DNA of 64,000 nucleotides from the NCBI GenBank assembly GCA_001692895.1, contig KV748183.1, positions 496,001 through 560,000 on the forward strand, given 5' to 3'. Positions 11,280 to 24,300 of the stretch are shown piece by piece. The stretch is from Cenococcum geophilum 1.58. Lineage: Eukaryota > Ascomycota > Dothideomycetes > Gloniales > Gloniaceae. The notes below the pieces were generated by a model that saw nothing but the letters and a program-made list of their open reading frames with translations, did no database searches and had not been told where the DNA came from. The position numbers and the translations under genes were made by a program. Within the stretch, counting starts at the first letter, position 1. Every line of letters begins with the position of its first letter.

Positions 11280-14200
11280 ACCTATAATAGAAACTACTGC
11301 TAGAAAATAATATAAAAGCCATTCTATAATTAATTGCGAAGCTACTAATAAATTTATAAATACCTAATTTATGCGTACTTATAACCTACTTACCTTACCC
11401 CTTACTAAAGCCCGCGCCCTATAACTCGCTAACGGTAATTATACCGCATAAAAGATTACCTATATAATATAACTTTACTTAAATATAAATGGGTACTAGG
11501 AAGAACTTTAGGCCTATATTATACTACTTATTAACTACCCTATTATCCTTAGAATAAACTAGCTTAAATAATACAACCCTGCTATTAACTAGAAGAAAAA
11601 GAAGTAACCTTTAACTCTAAATACTGCAGAGAGACTTACCTAAAGCATAGCCTAGCCGCCTTTATTTACTCCCTAGGATATTAACCTAAGGAACCCCTTA
11701 TTACTCTATCTATAACTAACTACTACTATATAAGTACCCCGGCCTTCTACTATATAGCATATAAGAAAGGCTAAACCGTTACTATAGCTTCCTAATTATA
11801 ACTATATAAGCTTAATAAAAAATAAAACTATATCCTCTATAGTAATAAGATAGATATAGTTAACCTTTTAGAAGATAATACCCCTATGGAACTCTATAAA
11901 CTTTTACCTTTAGACTTTAAGAAGTTTATAAAGCTTAAAAAAGGACTTACAAATAAAGAACTCCGCAAGCTCCTCCCTAAGAGGTACTATAACTTTACTA
12001 ATATATACTTATAAAAGAGCGTAGATATACTCCCCTTATATTAACCTAATAACTATACCATTAATATTAAATAAGGAAAAATGCTACCTTATAAGAGACC
12101 CTACCTAATATTAAAAGACGAACTTTTAGTTATAAAAAAGTATATTAATAAGCACCTTAATAAAGGATTTATTCGTCCTAGTATATTACTAGTAGCCGCC
12201 CCTATCCTTCTCGCTAAGAAGCTAGGAAAAGGTATTTAATTTTATATTAACTATAGAGAACTTAACGCTATTACAATTAAAAACTAATACCTAATACCAC
12301 TTATATGCAAGACCCTTAAGCGGCTTAATTAAGCTAAAATCTATACTAAGCTTAATATTATTGCCGCCTTTAACCATCTTTAAATACGGGAAGGTAATAA
12401 ATAGAAAACTATATTTGCATCGCGCTTCGGCTAATTTAAATATACTATTATGCCTTTTAGTATATATAACGGCCCAGGCACCTTCTAAAGCTATATTAAT
12501 AACGCCTTATAGGACTACCTTAATAACTTCTACTCTACGTACCTGGATGATATACTTATTTATAATAATAACCCCTTTAAGTATACTAAACACGTTTAAA
12601 AGGTCCTATAGCGCCTTAGGGACGTAGGACTTTATATTAATTTAAAGAAATATAAATTCTTAGTTATAGAAGTAAAATACCTTAAACTAATTATTACTAT
12701 TAAAGGTGTCTATATAGACCCTAAAAAGGTATATATAATTACTAAAGAGTAAACCCCTAACTGCATTAAGGACGTATAAGCCTTTTTTAGTTTCGCTAAC
12801 TTCTATTAGAAATTTATATACAACTTCTTAGGCATAGTAGCACCACTTATAGCAATAATATAAATAAAGGGCCTTTCTATAAAAGGAAGAAAAACATACC
12901 TATGCTTTACCTAGACGCCTAAATGCGAGAAGGCGTTCTAAGACCTTAAAAATACCTTTACTAAAGCACTTATCCTAGCTTACTTTATACTAGGATAACA
13001 ACTCTACCTTAAAACCAACTCCTTAGACTACGTTAATATAGATATCCTCTTCTAGATAGGCGATAACGGTCTTCTTTACTTAGTCGCATTTTACTCGTCT
13101 AAGCTTATACTATAAGAGTATAACTATAAAATCTATAATAAAGAACTCCTTGTAATCGTATAAGCGTTTAAAGAATTTTAACTAGAACTTTCCTTAGTAG
13201 AGCCTAACTAGCTAACTAAAGTCCTTATAGACTATCGCAACCTTAAGTACTTTATAACTATAAAGTAGCTAAACTAATACTAAGCACGTTAGAACGAGTT
13301 CCTCTCTAGTTTTAACTTTAAAATTGTATATAAACTAGGAGTATAAAGTACTAAACCTAATAGCCTAATACGCCGCTTGTAAAACCTTCCTTAGTTTAAA
13401 AATAACCTTTATAATTAGTTCTAATAATATATAATCCTAAAAGCATAAAATTTAGCCCTAGGTATACTACCTATAATAGAGCTAATTATACCTAGCTTTA
13501 TACTATAGAACTAAAGTTACCTCCCAAAATTAATAAGCTTATTGCTACGGTATATAACGCCTTTATTAACCTATTCCTATATTAACTTATTACCGTAAAG
13601 ACCGCTAGCGCCCGTATACTACCTATTAAACTCTAAAGCTTAGGCTAGATTAATATAGCAGTCTTAGAAGTAAAAGAGAACAGGCTCTATTATAGAGGCC
13701 GCCTATTTATCCCTAACTTAGAAAATCTATAACGGCAACTAATCNAAATNGCCTANNACCTNNNATTAAGCNGCTACCTANGNANANNANNAACCTANAA
13801 GCTTNTTAGCNNATANTACTTNTNGCNAAAAATAATAGACTTAGTTAAACGCTTTATAGGCGCCTACTATAGTTATAAGCGCGTTAAGGCCTTTAATACA
13901 AAGTACTAAGGACTACTATATCCTTTACCAGTACCTATACAATAATAGGTAGATATTGCTATAGATTTCGTTATTAACCTACTATCCTATAAATAATATA
14001 GCCGTACCTATAAGAACATCCTTATAATAATATGCCGACTTATAAAAGAGCGCCACTACGTCCCAACCAAAGGTGTAGCCGTTAGTAATATTATTAATAC
14101 CTTTCTCTATAAAGTTTACCGACTATATAGGTTACCTAACTCGATTACGTCCAACTAAGGTATATAATTTAACTCTAATATATAGAGACGAATCTACTAA

Positions 14201-15120
14201 CGCCTTAGCATCTCCGTTAAGATGTCTATATTATTTTATTATAAAACTACTAGGCAACCGGAAAACGCTAATGCTAGTATAAAAGTGTACCTACAATAGG
14301 TAGTCGCCTATAGTTAAAATAACTAGGTAGATTACCTCCTACTAGGTAAATTCACAGTAAATAACTATATCTTAACCACTATAGGACTTACCCCGTTCTT
14401 CGCGAATAAGGGTTATTACCCCTAATCTAGCATAGAGCCACTAGAACCTATTAATAAGAAACTGCCATATAGAAAACGCCTTAAAATGCTACTTACTAAC
14501 TAGCATGCAGACTATATAAAAAATCTACTTAACTACTATAAGGGAGAAATGGCCTGGGCTTAAGTAAAGTAGGCTTACTTCGCCGACCGTTATAGAACGC
14601 CACCACTAAAGATGCATGTTAGTAACTAGGTATAGCTAGATATATATAATATCTCTATATAAAGGCCTATAAAGTCACTTAATTATAAGAACCTTAGCCC
14701 CTATTTAATTAAACAAGTTATTAATAGGGGAGCTGTATATAAGCTAGAACTCTTACTTACCCTAGCCACCCGCGGAATATAGCCCGTATTTTACCTATAG
14801 CTACTACACCTCTATTAGCCTAACCCCTTACTAGGGTAGATATAGCCTAAACCCCTACTAGTACTAATCCGAGATAAAAATAAAGACGAGAACTATAAGG
14901 AGTAAACCGTTAAATAAATTATTAACTCTAAATACTTTAGCAAAGGTAGAGGATGACGGCTCTATTACAGAGCTATATATATAGGATTTGACATAAATTA
15001 GCCAGAATGGTAACTATAGGAAGACTTTAAAAATGCAAAGGATTTAATTAGCGACTTTTACTACGCAAACCTATAGAAACTGGGCCTAAGTAGAGACTTT
15101 ATACCTAATCCTCTATAGGA
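11280..15120 (+). pseudogene. Gypsy-2 pol: protease, RT, RNase H, integrase, chromodomain
   Basis: The protease (about 11310-11580) ends in the expected I-L-R-I-N-stop-L before RT. In the RT (about 12080-12760) the catalytic YLDD is intact at 12540-12551 and is preceded by NGPGTF; an open stretch of 88 codons (12361-12627) overlaps this region in a different frame and is not the RT itself. RNase H at about 12990-13300 includes YNKELLVIV. The integrase (about 13820-14560) carries VDIAIDFVINL and an N-stop-G motif in place of D-x-G. A chromodomain-like tail lies at 14880-15110 (GRGWRLYYRAIYIGFDIN). Ambiguous bases at 13745-13826 fall between RNase H and the integrase core. Confidence 0.87.
13741..13830. 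other. Cluster of ambiguous bases
   Basis: About two dozen N characters are scattered through these 90 bases, inside Gypsy-2 pol. This is a consensus or assembly ambiguity, probably from near-identical repeat copies collapsed together, not a biological feature. Single N bases also occur at 29786 and 29820, at the edge of a minisatellite. Confidence 0.95.
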
Positions 15121-15427
15121 GCCCTTATAGAGTTAAACCGTTGTATATTACTATATAAGGGCAAATTACTATTAGATTACTATTAGATTGCGACAAAGTA
15201 CGATTATATAACTGGAATATCGTTAAAATGTCTAGGAACTTCAACCAGCAGTTAAAGCTATCTAATTAGTCGGATTCTTAGATGCCAAGCCCTATTATAT
15301 AACGTTATTTTAAGCCTTTAGCAATACCCCCCTTTTTTACTTCTTTTCTATACCTTAAGTGTCTCCTCTATATATATATAGTAACTACAGCGTCACCGGA
15401 GCTCCACCTCTATAAGAGGGGGGGTAG

Positions 15428-15620
15428 TATTATAAAACCCTACCGCAGGGGCCTCTATAGGAGAGCCCCGTGCTCTTACATACACCTTATATACAGCTTA
15501 TGTCAGCTATACGTAGGTATATCACCTCCTTACGCCCTTAACCCTTACAATTAATCGCGCAACGTTTTGTAGACTCCTCGAATACATACGCTTTATAGCC
15601 ACTACCCCCGTCCCGTAACA
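15428..15620 (+). repeat. Gypsy-2 3' LTR
   Basis: It begins TATTATAAAACCCT, where the 5' copy has TGTCACGAAACCCC: four of the first seven bases have changed by C-to-T or G-to-A. It ends TCCCGTAACA and is followed by the target duplication TGCAG. It is preceded by GAGGGGGGGTAG, the polypurine tract. Confidence 0.93.
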
Positions 15621-16908
15621 TGCAGCAAGCTATATTACTAGTTTTTACTACTATATAGACGCTAAAGAAACTTATAAACTAGTGCTTAGCTATTAACTAA
15701 GGCCTCTATTAAATTAAGGTATAAGCTAAATAGTATAAAGCCCGAAACTCTCTAAACTAGACCACTATAAGAACGGCCTATAGTGCCCTAGCATGATTAG
15801 TAACTCCTATAGTACTAGCTATATAGCCTACCATTAATTTAGTAGCTAGCTATATAGCTAGTCCTACTATAGGTCTAGTGTATACTTGGCCTATATATAG
15901 CAACCCCTAAAGATAGGCCCTTAACAATTAAGGAGCTTACTTTTTATACGGTTAGAAAGGCTACCGTATAAAGGACTGCTTAATAAATAAAAAAACGGAT
16001 AAGGTTCTATTAATCTAAAAGGATAGCAAGAAGTTAGAAAAAGAAGAACCTTAGAGAAGGACTCCTCTTTAGAGTTAAAAGGGATTAATATATTATATAT
16101 TAATCTAAATTAGCTAGTTAGTAGAAGAAGCTATACTATCCCTTATACTTTATTTTATAATAAAGAATAAGTTTTAATTTCTACTTTAGCTAACTTTAGA
16201 GTAAATACCTTTACCTTAATAGATACCCAGTATACCGTAAAGCTGGCTAACCTTTTAAATATATTTATTAAAAAACTACCTAAACCAATTTCTATTTATG
16301 GGTATAATAGATAAATAGAGCCACCTATTATAACTATCTTACGAATTTACCTCCACGTTAATAGACGAAGGTAGTATAATATCCCCTTCCTTATTACGGA
16401 CCTAGGAAGCTATAATATAATCTTAAAAAGAAAATAGCTAGCCTATTTAGGCTTATAGCTTAACATATAAAGTGGGCGGCTTATCTAGCCTAAAACTCTA
16501 CCCCTAACCCCTTCTTTTATAAAAGAAATCTATATTATAATAGAAAACCTTATACGGCCCTAGATTAATACTATTTACTAGGTAGATGCTATGCGTAAAA
16601 ATAAGGCCTTTAAGAAAGATAACTTAACCCGTAACGGATTTATATACTATACCGCCCCTAGACTAGCTATATTATACTACCTATACTAAAGACCTAAAAA
16701 GCTAGTAGTAACCTAGCTAAGTTAACTATAGAGGACTTAAGCCCTACGTAGCTATAAAGGAAAGCTAGAAATATTAGACGCTATACTAAACTAATAGATA
16801 GGAAAGATAACTTATAGAAAATGGAATATAAGCTAAGAAAGACTATAAATACTATACCGTAAAATATAACCTAATAGATATCTATAAAGAAACTAGCGGA
16901 CCTCCTAC
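15621..16908 (+). pseudogene. Gypsy-A gag end and protease, between two insertions
   Basis: This continues the gag frame interrupted at 9257. A zinc knuckle lies at 15938-15979, reading Y-F-L-Y-G-stop-K-G-Y-R-I-K-D-C; it is C-x2-C-x4-H-x4-C with two Cys and the His changed to Tyr. At about 16190-16500 a protease is clear: VNTFTLIDTQYT in place of a D(T/S)G loop, and NIILKRK-stop-LAYLGL in place of the conserved hydrophobic-ILG-x-x-W-L. The reading stops at 16908 where Gypsy-3 begins and resumes at 27557 in the RT. Confidence 0.82.
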
Positions 16909-17188
16909 TATGGTGGTGTAATTTAGCCCCTAGATTTAATATTTAGATTAGGCATAGCTTCGGGAGAGCCTAGGCCTTACATAAGTTATATAGATTGGTC
17001 TAGAGCCCTCAGAGTCTTCAACAACTCAGATAGGCACGACGGACACACAATACACTCTTTTCTTTCTTTCTTACTGCCTATTCTACTAACTAATTACGAC
17101 TAACTAACTAACTAACTAACCGACCAACTGACAGAAAGACAGACAGCACTGTGACTTTCCTATCTTAAAGAGGTCGTACCCTCCCATA
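16909..17188 (+). repeat. Gypsy-3 5' LTR
   Basis: It starts TATGGTGGTGTAATTTAG and ends GTACCCTCCCATA. The 3' copy starts TGTGGTGGTATAATTTGG. By hand I count about 24 differences over 276 aligned bases, all transitions, plus one extra 4-base CTAA unit in a short microsatellite near 17100. A CTTT-rich tract (17050-17075) is present in both copies. Confidence 0.93.
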
Positions 17189-17560
17189 TATTTTATGGCA
17201 TTCCACGTAGGAACGACGGCAAGCTCTTTGGATTAGAAGTCCAGCGCTACATATACAGGAGACGCATAGGAACGTGCTGCAGCTACTGAAAACTGTTAAG
17301 TCACCATTACCGGAAGCTGTTAAGTCACTAATAGGTGCGGAAATTAAGCACGGAACTACTAGCGACGTACGCGCAGGCATCACCATTACTAAGATAAGTT
17401 AATAACACTTTTGGAGATTGTTATTTAAGACCTATAGTAGACGGAATAGACGACTAGGAGTAGGAATATAAGCACGGGGTATGGCAGGATAGAGGATAAA
17501 AGGGAGGGTTATAATGTATCAGGACCAGTAAAAAGAAGTCTTTAATTTTTTATTTACTAT
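17189..17560 (+). other. Gypsy-3 leader between 5' LTR and gag
   Basis: This is non-coding sequence after the LTR that would contain the primer-binding site at its start. It has noticeably more CpA and TpG than the coding part, so it is less mutated. A short internal repeat, CTGTTAAGTCACCATTACCGG followed by a similar CTGTTAAGTCACTAATAGG, occurs at about 17290-17335. No gene is recognised. Confidence 0.5.
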
Positions 17561-17579
17561 ATTTGTAACGGTCTATACA

Positions 17580-19130
17580 ATTCTTCTAATATTTATATAA
17601 GCCTCCCTTAAATTTATAAGAGTAATAGCGACAGGACCGATAAAGGGAATACTAGGGATGCTAGGCCTATTCTATAATGACGGCGGAGAAGAAAGCAGGC
17701 AGCCTGCTAACTTACGAAGTTTTCCTAACCTAGAGGATGCGGTACTAGACCCGACTCCTATAACGTCTAAAACCGATAACCTTTAGCAAAGAGAGGATAA
17801 GAACTAGAAGGTTAACTTACCTATCCTAAGAGAAACTACCAGTCCGTTACCTTATAATAAACCATTAATAGAATAAGATAAGGTATATATTATAGCCTAG
17901 CCTATACTAGCTCTAAAGACTTTAGGGACTCCTTACTTTACGGGATAAAACGTGTTATAATTTATCAAACAATATAAGCGACTATATATTCAACACCGTA
18001 TTACGGACAATAAGAAGCATTAAGGACTTCTAGAATATTACGACTATTAGATAGGGACCTAGATCCAAAGTCTGCCTAAGTTTATTATTAGTAAATAGAC
18101 GGAACTTATAAGAAAGCTTTGGATAGACTACTAAGGAAGTAACTACTTTTAATAAGTTAAGATGGTAGAATTCTTAGAAGCGTATATACTACAGTATAGG
18201 AATAACCTACCTAGTAGTATACGTGAGTACTACAGACAATTTATACTAATTTTTTAGAAGGTTACTAAAGCTAGCAATTTAGAAAACCGTAAATAAGGAT
18301 ACTAGTTTGCAAAAGGACTCCTATTTAAATATTAAAAATATACTATAACTAAGATAGGAGCTAACCCGGATAGACGAGAGTCTTTTAACTTCTACCTACT
18401 AAGGAGGGCTGTAAAAGACAGGCTTAATTCGCATAAGGGCGTAGACCACTTATTAATAATAAACCCTAAAGAGCAAGGTCTCCGTTAACTAGTTAAATAA
18501 TTCCGCAAGTAGCAACCGGCTATATTAAACTAGAGAGATGCTGCTCTTTAGCCGCCTATAGTCTCTTAGCTAAATAAGTTGGCAAGTGCCCGTTATATAA
18601 CCTAAGAGACAAACCCTAAGCTAGAGAGCCTTACTAGTTAACTCCGGAAGCTTAATTTTAGAACGGTTAAATTAGTAAACGTTATATCTTTAATGCCGTT
18701 CCTTAATAGAATTCGCTAAGACCTAATATGGTATATACAGCTCCTAAATAAGGCATTAGCGCGTTAAGAATAAGCAGGTCTATAACCGGTAATAAATAAT
18801 AACAGACTACTACCGTCCTATAAAGGGGCGCTATAAAAGCGATATAAGCTAGGTCTAGGAAGGTATAAAGGACTAGAAAACCCTAGTATATACTAGGTAT
18901 AAGATAAGACGTGTTATAGATATAGAGGCCCTTATTGTTTTATTAACCAATATTTAGAGCTCTAAGAACTAGTTAGCTAGGGGTTCCTATATATAAACAA
19001 AAACAACCGAATCTATACTAGAACATGTTAGCGCCTAGGAAATCTGCTCCCGTATTTACTAAGCAGCCATTAAATTTAGTTCCTTAAAAACTAGCTAAGG
19101 CAGAATGCAAATATTAATCCCAATACGACG
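17580..19130 (+). pseudogene. Gypsy-3 gag
   Basis: This reads as a fungal Gypsy capsid protein: GTPYFTG near 17925, then IQHRITDNKKH, VKMVEFLEAYILQYRNN and KGLLFKYQKYTITK, with TAA/TAG at Gln/Trp sites. Capsid proteins of this element type begin with a similar field of a protein-binding pocket and helical repeats. No intact zinc knuckle was found, so a knuckle may be absent or mutated beyond recognition. Confidence 0.75.
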
Positions 19131-19559
19131 GCGATAGGCATCTAACTAAATACGTCCTTAGTAGAGCTTATAGAAAGCAATAGCGCTAAAAGTAAAGAAG
19201 AGCTCGGCGAGTTTTAGGAAGATGTGTATTAAGTAGAGTTGGTATACATTAATTTAGTAGAAGCAGCAACCTAGTTATAGCCTATAATACGGTTATACAA
19301 TCTTAGGAAGCTAAGAGGAGACGTTAGGGTAACAAAACTACCTCTAAAACCGACTGGTTCGTAACCAGCAATAGTTCGAAATATATAACTAGGAGGATAT
19401 ATCTAAATCGCACTATAACCACAGCGGTAGGCCCCCCATTTACTAGTAAATAATAAGGAGATTAATAAAATAGACTATGCTAAGTAGTTAAAAAGAGAAG
19501 CAGAGTAAGGAACAGAAGCGACTGCGACCGCTAAAGCACCGCGACTAAAGCTGGTTAGG

Positions 19560-20450
19560 ATAATGGATATATTAAAAGGGAACGTCCTAAGCCCAACCGT
19601 AATAGCGGATAAGATCTTGTTAAAAACTATTAAAGTTACTATTAGTAACTGCCTTATGTATATGCCTAAAGTCGCAAGGTTATTCTTTAAGCCGCTCCCG
19701 CTACCTCTTATAGAACCTTACCAATAAAAGTAAGAGGGCGTTAAGGTATCTATATTGTTAGCGTACCTAATGTTTTATACTAATTAAGCTGGCCTAATAA
19801 CTGCGGAGGTAGACTAGATTAAATGGGAAGCAGGATTTACCCGGTTTTAACGATAATGTCTAAAGATAGAAGCATAGATAGGAGACAAAAGGGTTAAGTA
19901 CTTAATTAACTCTAAAGCGGAGCTTAACCTTATTAAGGAAAGTATGGCTTTATAATATAGCTTACCAATATTAAGTCTGCCCCTATAGTTGTAGGGCATA
20001 CATCTAATATCTATAAATAGGACTTAGTCTAAGTTTATTAGATTAGTATATATAGCCGCTATAGTTATAGGGGACGTCTTAATATCCACGACTTTTATTA
20101 CTGTGGGAGAAATATTATATAAGGTAATACTTAGTAAGCTGTAGTTAGTAAGGGCTAGGCTAGTAACGCAGCAAACCGCAATAGGCTAGGTATCTTATAT
20201 TATTTAATTAAAAGATAGTGGAGTTAAAATAAGGTTCTTAATATCCTACAAGGACGTAATATTCCTTAGACTAGATAAAGGAATTAGTATAGGTAGTAGT
20301 TTAGAAAATATATAACTAGTATAACCGCTAAGATTATATCCAGGGTTACTTATAACCTAGTGTATTAAAATAAGAAAGACGCTAAGGACGGAGAGGAGGG
20401 AAATAAGGTGCGACTTTAATAAGGACGTTTACTATTCTAGATATCCGCTA
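19560..20450 (+). pseudogene. Gypsy-3 protease region
   Basis: Around 19890-19935 the frame reads YLINSKAELNLIKESMALRY. This matches the aspartic protease signature LIDSGAELNLI, with the catalytic Asp changed to Asn and Gly to Lys. Downstream, SYIIQLKDSGVKIRFL fits the C-terminal part of the protease. The domain lies between gag and RT, as expected. It cannot be active. Confidence 0.75.
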
Positions 20451-20699
20451 AACAGGGCAATTAACGGGAAGAAGAGTATAACACTAGATAGAGAAAGCTT
20501 AACAGTAAAACGTTAAAGGAAGTCCTAAAGAAGCACTTAGGAGGAAGGTAGAAGCCAGTGTTTAAAGCAAAGGCTAGATCCCTTATATATTAAATATTAA
20601 AGACAACGGATCTATTTATAATGTAAATAGAAGGCTATAGGAGTAAGGCCTAACAGAACGCTATAAGTATAGCAACTGCGTATAAATAAAAGGCAGAGA

Positions 20700-23600
20700 A
20701 GGTCCGCCTAGTTAATTCGTTAGCACCAGATAGAACGGTTATAGGAGGAATAATAAAGTGGCGAGAAGTGGCCTTGCGTCGGCAAAAGGCGTCTATTTAA
20801 GAGTTGCCCCTTAGTCTATATAATTATTTCCTTAAGCTATAGTATACCAAGCTGGCCTATGGTGCACAGCTAAAGCCAGAATAATTAGAGCGCGTAATTA
20901 TAGGGAACCTCCAGCCAAGAGAACAAGAAATCTTTAAGGCTATATTGTTTAACCAAGAAGAGGCTCTAGCATAGGAGTTCTCTAAGATAGGTCGTATTAG
21001 TAGAGACGTAACTCTACCATTAAAGATTAAGACTATACTATATAAAGCATAGTAAGTACCAAACTTCCCTATACTAAGAGCCCTATAAGGGGAAGTAATA
21101 AATATATTACGAGAATAACTAGCTTAAGGGACTCTGGAATATTGTAAAAGCCTATATAGGAATCTATAGTTTCTTATAAGTAAAAAGAACATAAAAAGTA
21201 CTAGCTAATTAATACGGCAATAAATATCAACCAAGTAACTATTAGGGATACAAATCTGCCGCTATATACTAATGAGTTTTCTAAGAAGTTTATAGGGTAT
21301 AAAGTTATATCTCTAGTGGACTTCTTCTCTAGATATAACTAATTAGAGCTAAATATAGAAAGCAGGAACCTAACGGCCTTTACAACACCTCTAGGACTTC
21401 TGTAATAAACAACGGTACCTATAAAAGGAACGAATTCGGTAGCCCAGTTTATAAGGATAATTACTAAAATTCTAGAGCAACACATCCTATACTATACCTT
21501 GCCGTTTCTAGATAATATTATAGTAAAAGGACCATAGATAATATATGATGGAGAAGAGAGCCTTTTAGGCATGCGCAGATATATTCTAAAACACATTATA
21601 TAGCTAAACAGAGTACTTACAGATTTGGAACGAGCTAGGTGTACGATCTTAGGCGCAAAGTCTCATTTCTATAAGGACGAGATTATAGTAATTAGTTACC
21701 GCTATAATAGAAAGGGGCGATATCTGGAAAAGTCAAAAGTCGTAAAGATTATTTACTAGAGAGACTGCGAAGACGTTATATCTGCCTAAGCCTTTATAGG
21801 AGTTGTTATATATTACCAAATATAGGTAGAAGACTTCGCAATAAAGGCAGAGCCAATCTTCCAACTACTATAAGTAAACGTTCCGTTTATATAGGGCATA
21901 GAGCAGATAACTACTATAAAGACTCTAAAGCATACAATTACTACTATACCCGCGTTAGTTTAACTAGATTATAGTAAGGGGGCTAGGCTAATTATTCTCG
22001 CCGTTAACGGATATAAAAATGGGTAGGGATACGGTCTTATGCAACTAGATATATAAGGTCGTCGCCACCTATATTAATATAAGAGCGGCATCTAGTCTTA
22101 AGCGGAGCAGAAGTACGATTTAGGAAAGCTTAAATATTAGGCATTACTATATATATTAAAGAAGTGTTAAGTATACCTATATAGCGTCCGCTTTAGAGTT
22201 AAGATAAATATAAATACCTTAGTTGCGTAACTAAATTATACTACTACCGATTTACCAAAAGCCTTAATAATATAATGGCTAGCATAAATTTAGTTATAGG
22301 ACTTTAATATTAGGCATATTTTAGGGAAGAAGAATAGCCTAGCTAATAGACTATTACAACGACTACTAGATGGTAAACAACCTAATAAGCCGACTGAAGA
22401 TATTAAAGAGTTTATTAACTGCGAACTAAGTGCTTTAAAATATACGGCTAGCCTAGTTAAAATAGAGGTAAATCTGCCACTGGAAGACTTATATTCTAGG
22501 GAGTCTTAAAAGATTATAAAATAGTTAGTAACCTTATAACGTCTAGAAGAAATAAATACCAAAGAATTTAAAAAGTTTAAATAACATACGCTGAAATTCC
22601 TAGTGCGCGATTAATAGCTCTTCCGCTAATAATCGAAAAATGTACCGATACAAAGGGTAGTTAATAATAAGGACGCTTAGCAAGAGATTATTAAAAGCCT
22701 TTATAATCAAAGCGGATATTATAAATAAGAAGGAACGTATTAGAGGATCTTAAATTAATATTAGTGGCTAGGGCTATAGGATCAGATATCATAGTATATT
22801 AAGTCGTGTCTATAATACTAGGAGCAACAGCTAGGATAGGAAGAAGAAGCAATATACCCTATATAGGAGTCCACCTTATGGTAATAAGTAGCAGTAAACA
22901 TTACATTTATACCTTTAAGCTATCTCGGATTCTAGTACCTGGATATTGCTTAAGAATATATATCTAGATAGGTAAAAGCTCGGGCCCTTTAAAATAAGGA
23001 TATAAAAAGTATAGCGAAGTTCCTTTACAAAGACGTTATTTGCTAATAGGGAGCATTTAAATAGCTCTCTATAGATAGTGGAGGAGAGAATACTAACGTT
23101 ACCGCTACGCTCGCAGAGCTTTATAATATTAAGAGGGTTATAGCTTCCGCTTACTACGTTTAGGCGTAAGGCTTTATAGAGCGAGGCCACAAACCTATAA
23201 TAGACGCTTTAGCGAAGATGGATGGCTTATAGCTAGATAATCTTTATACTATTTTATAGGTAGATAGGACGACTATTAAGCGGCCTATAGGAATAACACC
23301 GGTAAGAGTTATATGCGGATATAAGCATGTCCTTCCTATTAAACTCTATATACTTACTTAGCAGATACTACCTTAGTAAATAGTCCGGACCACTGCAGAG
23401 CTACTAGTACTTTATATAAAGTAGTTTAACTAAAGAGACGTAGATATAAAAGAGGCTATCGCGCGTATAAGACGACTAAGGCTAATAAATAAGGAGTACT
23501 TTAATAACACCTACCGCATTCGTTAGGACGGATTTAAGGTTAGAGATATAGTTATGCTTTATAATATATAGCTTAAGTAAGACTATTCTAGCAGTTATAA

Positions 23601-23940
23601 GTTAAATCTAAAATGGCTAGGCCTATTCCGTATACGTAAAAGTTACCCTTATAAAGGATGGTACTTAATTAAGGATCTTAATAGTACACCATTCCGTAAT
23701 TAAACTCCTAGAAATAGATTAAAGAGGTTCTATTAATAATAGATATCTAAAGTATACTAGGAAGACTAGCTTAACCAGTTAGGCGGAACTATGCTATAAA
23801 AAATAACAGTAGAGCCAGAGCCTAAGAAAGACATACAAAATCCACCAGTATCGCAACGCCGCGTAGTTTAAGAAGTGCGCGTTCTAAAAAGATCGTTTAA
23901 TAAAACTAAGTATAAAACATTTAACTAGGGGACAGTTAAG
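20700..23940 (+). pseudogene. Gypsy-3 pol: RT, RNase H, integrase with GPY/F-like tail
   Basis: The RT core is at about 21290-21560: VDFFSRYN-stop-LELNIES, TAFTTPLGLL, NSVAQFIRIITKILE, and the catalytic FLDD as FLDN at about 21506-21517. RNase H follows (about 21960-22340, ILGKKNSLANRLLQRLL at its end). The integrase spans about 22860-23500 and includes LSIDSGGENTNV and RPIGITPVRVI. The tail at 23550-23720 (LKWLGLFRIRKSY, GWYLIKDLN) is the GPY/F type of module that binds DNA after the catalytic core. Frames shift at least once; most lesions are CAA/CAG/TGG to stop. Confidence 0.87.
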
Positions 23941-23944
23941 TTCT

Positions 23945-24300
23945 ACGGCGGGGGAGGGGATATAGATAACAGCCGTGCAATCCTTTTATTTGCTGTAGTT
24001 CCTAAAGCTCTTTCTATTACGCGTTCTTATTTGCTTTTTTAGTTAGGAATCTAATGCGTATTAACAATAAGGTAAGGGTAGAAGAATGTTTGCGAATAAC
24101 CATATAGTATTATTCACTGCAAAGATGTTAGTTCCGCTTACCGCCTTTACTAAGCTAATAGCAATTTTCCATACCGGGCATAGAAAATCATAATTGGTCT
24201 ATTTAACGATTAGAGCCGGTAGAACTCTACACCGCCACCTAGATTCAGTAGACTATTTAGATCAGGAAACCCTATTTAGAACTTTACCTTTTTGCCCTTA
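23945..24300. repeat. Non-coding spacer in Gypsy-3 with palindromic module (copy 2)
   Basis: Just after integrase, GGCGGGGGAGGGGA (23947-23960) looks like a polypurine tract and is followed by TATAGATAACAGCC, so it could be the relic of an internal LTR start. Bases 24121-24245 are the reverse complement of the module at 6388-6520 in Gypsy-1, including the hairpin near 24171-24190. No coding sequence is seen here. Confidence 0.6.

Larger units (their letters stand above)
9258..15620 (+). mobile_element. Gypsy-2: complete but RIP-degraded Ty3/Gypsy element
   Basis: Two 193-bp LTRs (9258-9450 and 15428-15620) enclose gag, protease, RT, RNase H, integrase and a chromodomain-like tail, 6,363 bp in all. 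The flanks carry a 5-bp target duplication, TGTAG at 9253-9257 and TGCAG at 15621-15625, which differ by one CpA-to-TpA change. Removing the element rejoins the gag frame of Gypsy-A, so Gypsy-2 is the younger insertion. A G-run (15415-15424) precedes the 3' LTR. No intact gene remains. Confidence 0.93.

Noticed and set aside
17165-17386. Minus-strand open frame of 73 codons over the Gypsy-3 LTR and leader
   Set aside because: It spans an LTR boundary and non-coding leader; no motif and no counterpart at the 3' LTR.
22915-23190. Minus-strand open frame of 91 codons
   Set aside because: It lies antisense to the Gypsy-3 integrase, which has clear motifs on the + strand; it is a shadow.
23947-24000. 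An internal 3' LTR ending Gypsy-3 at 23960
   Set aside because: The purine tract and TATAGATAACAGCC are suggestive, but no matching LTR was found upstream of gag, and the outer LTR pair with a target duplication brackets the whole 10.6 kb. It is kept as a possibility in the spacer entry only.
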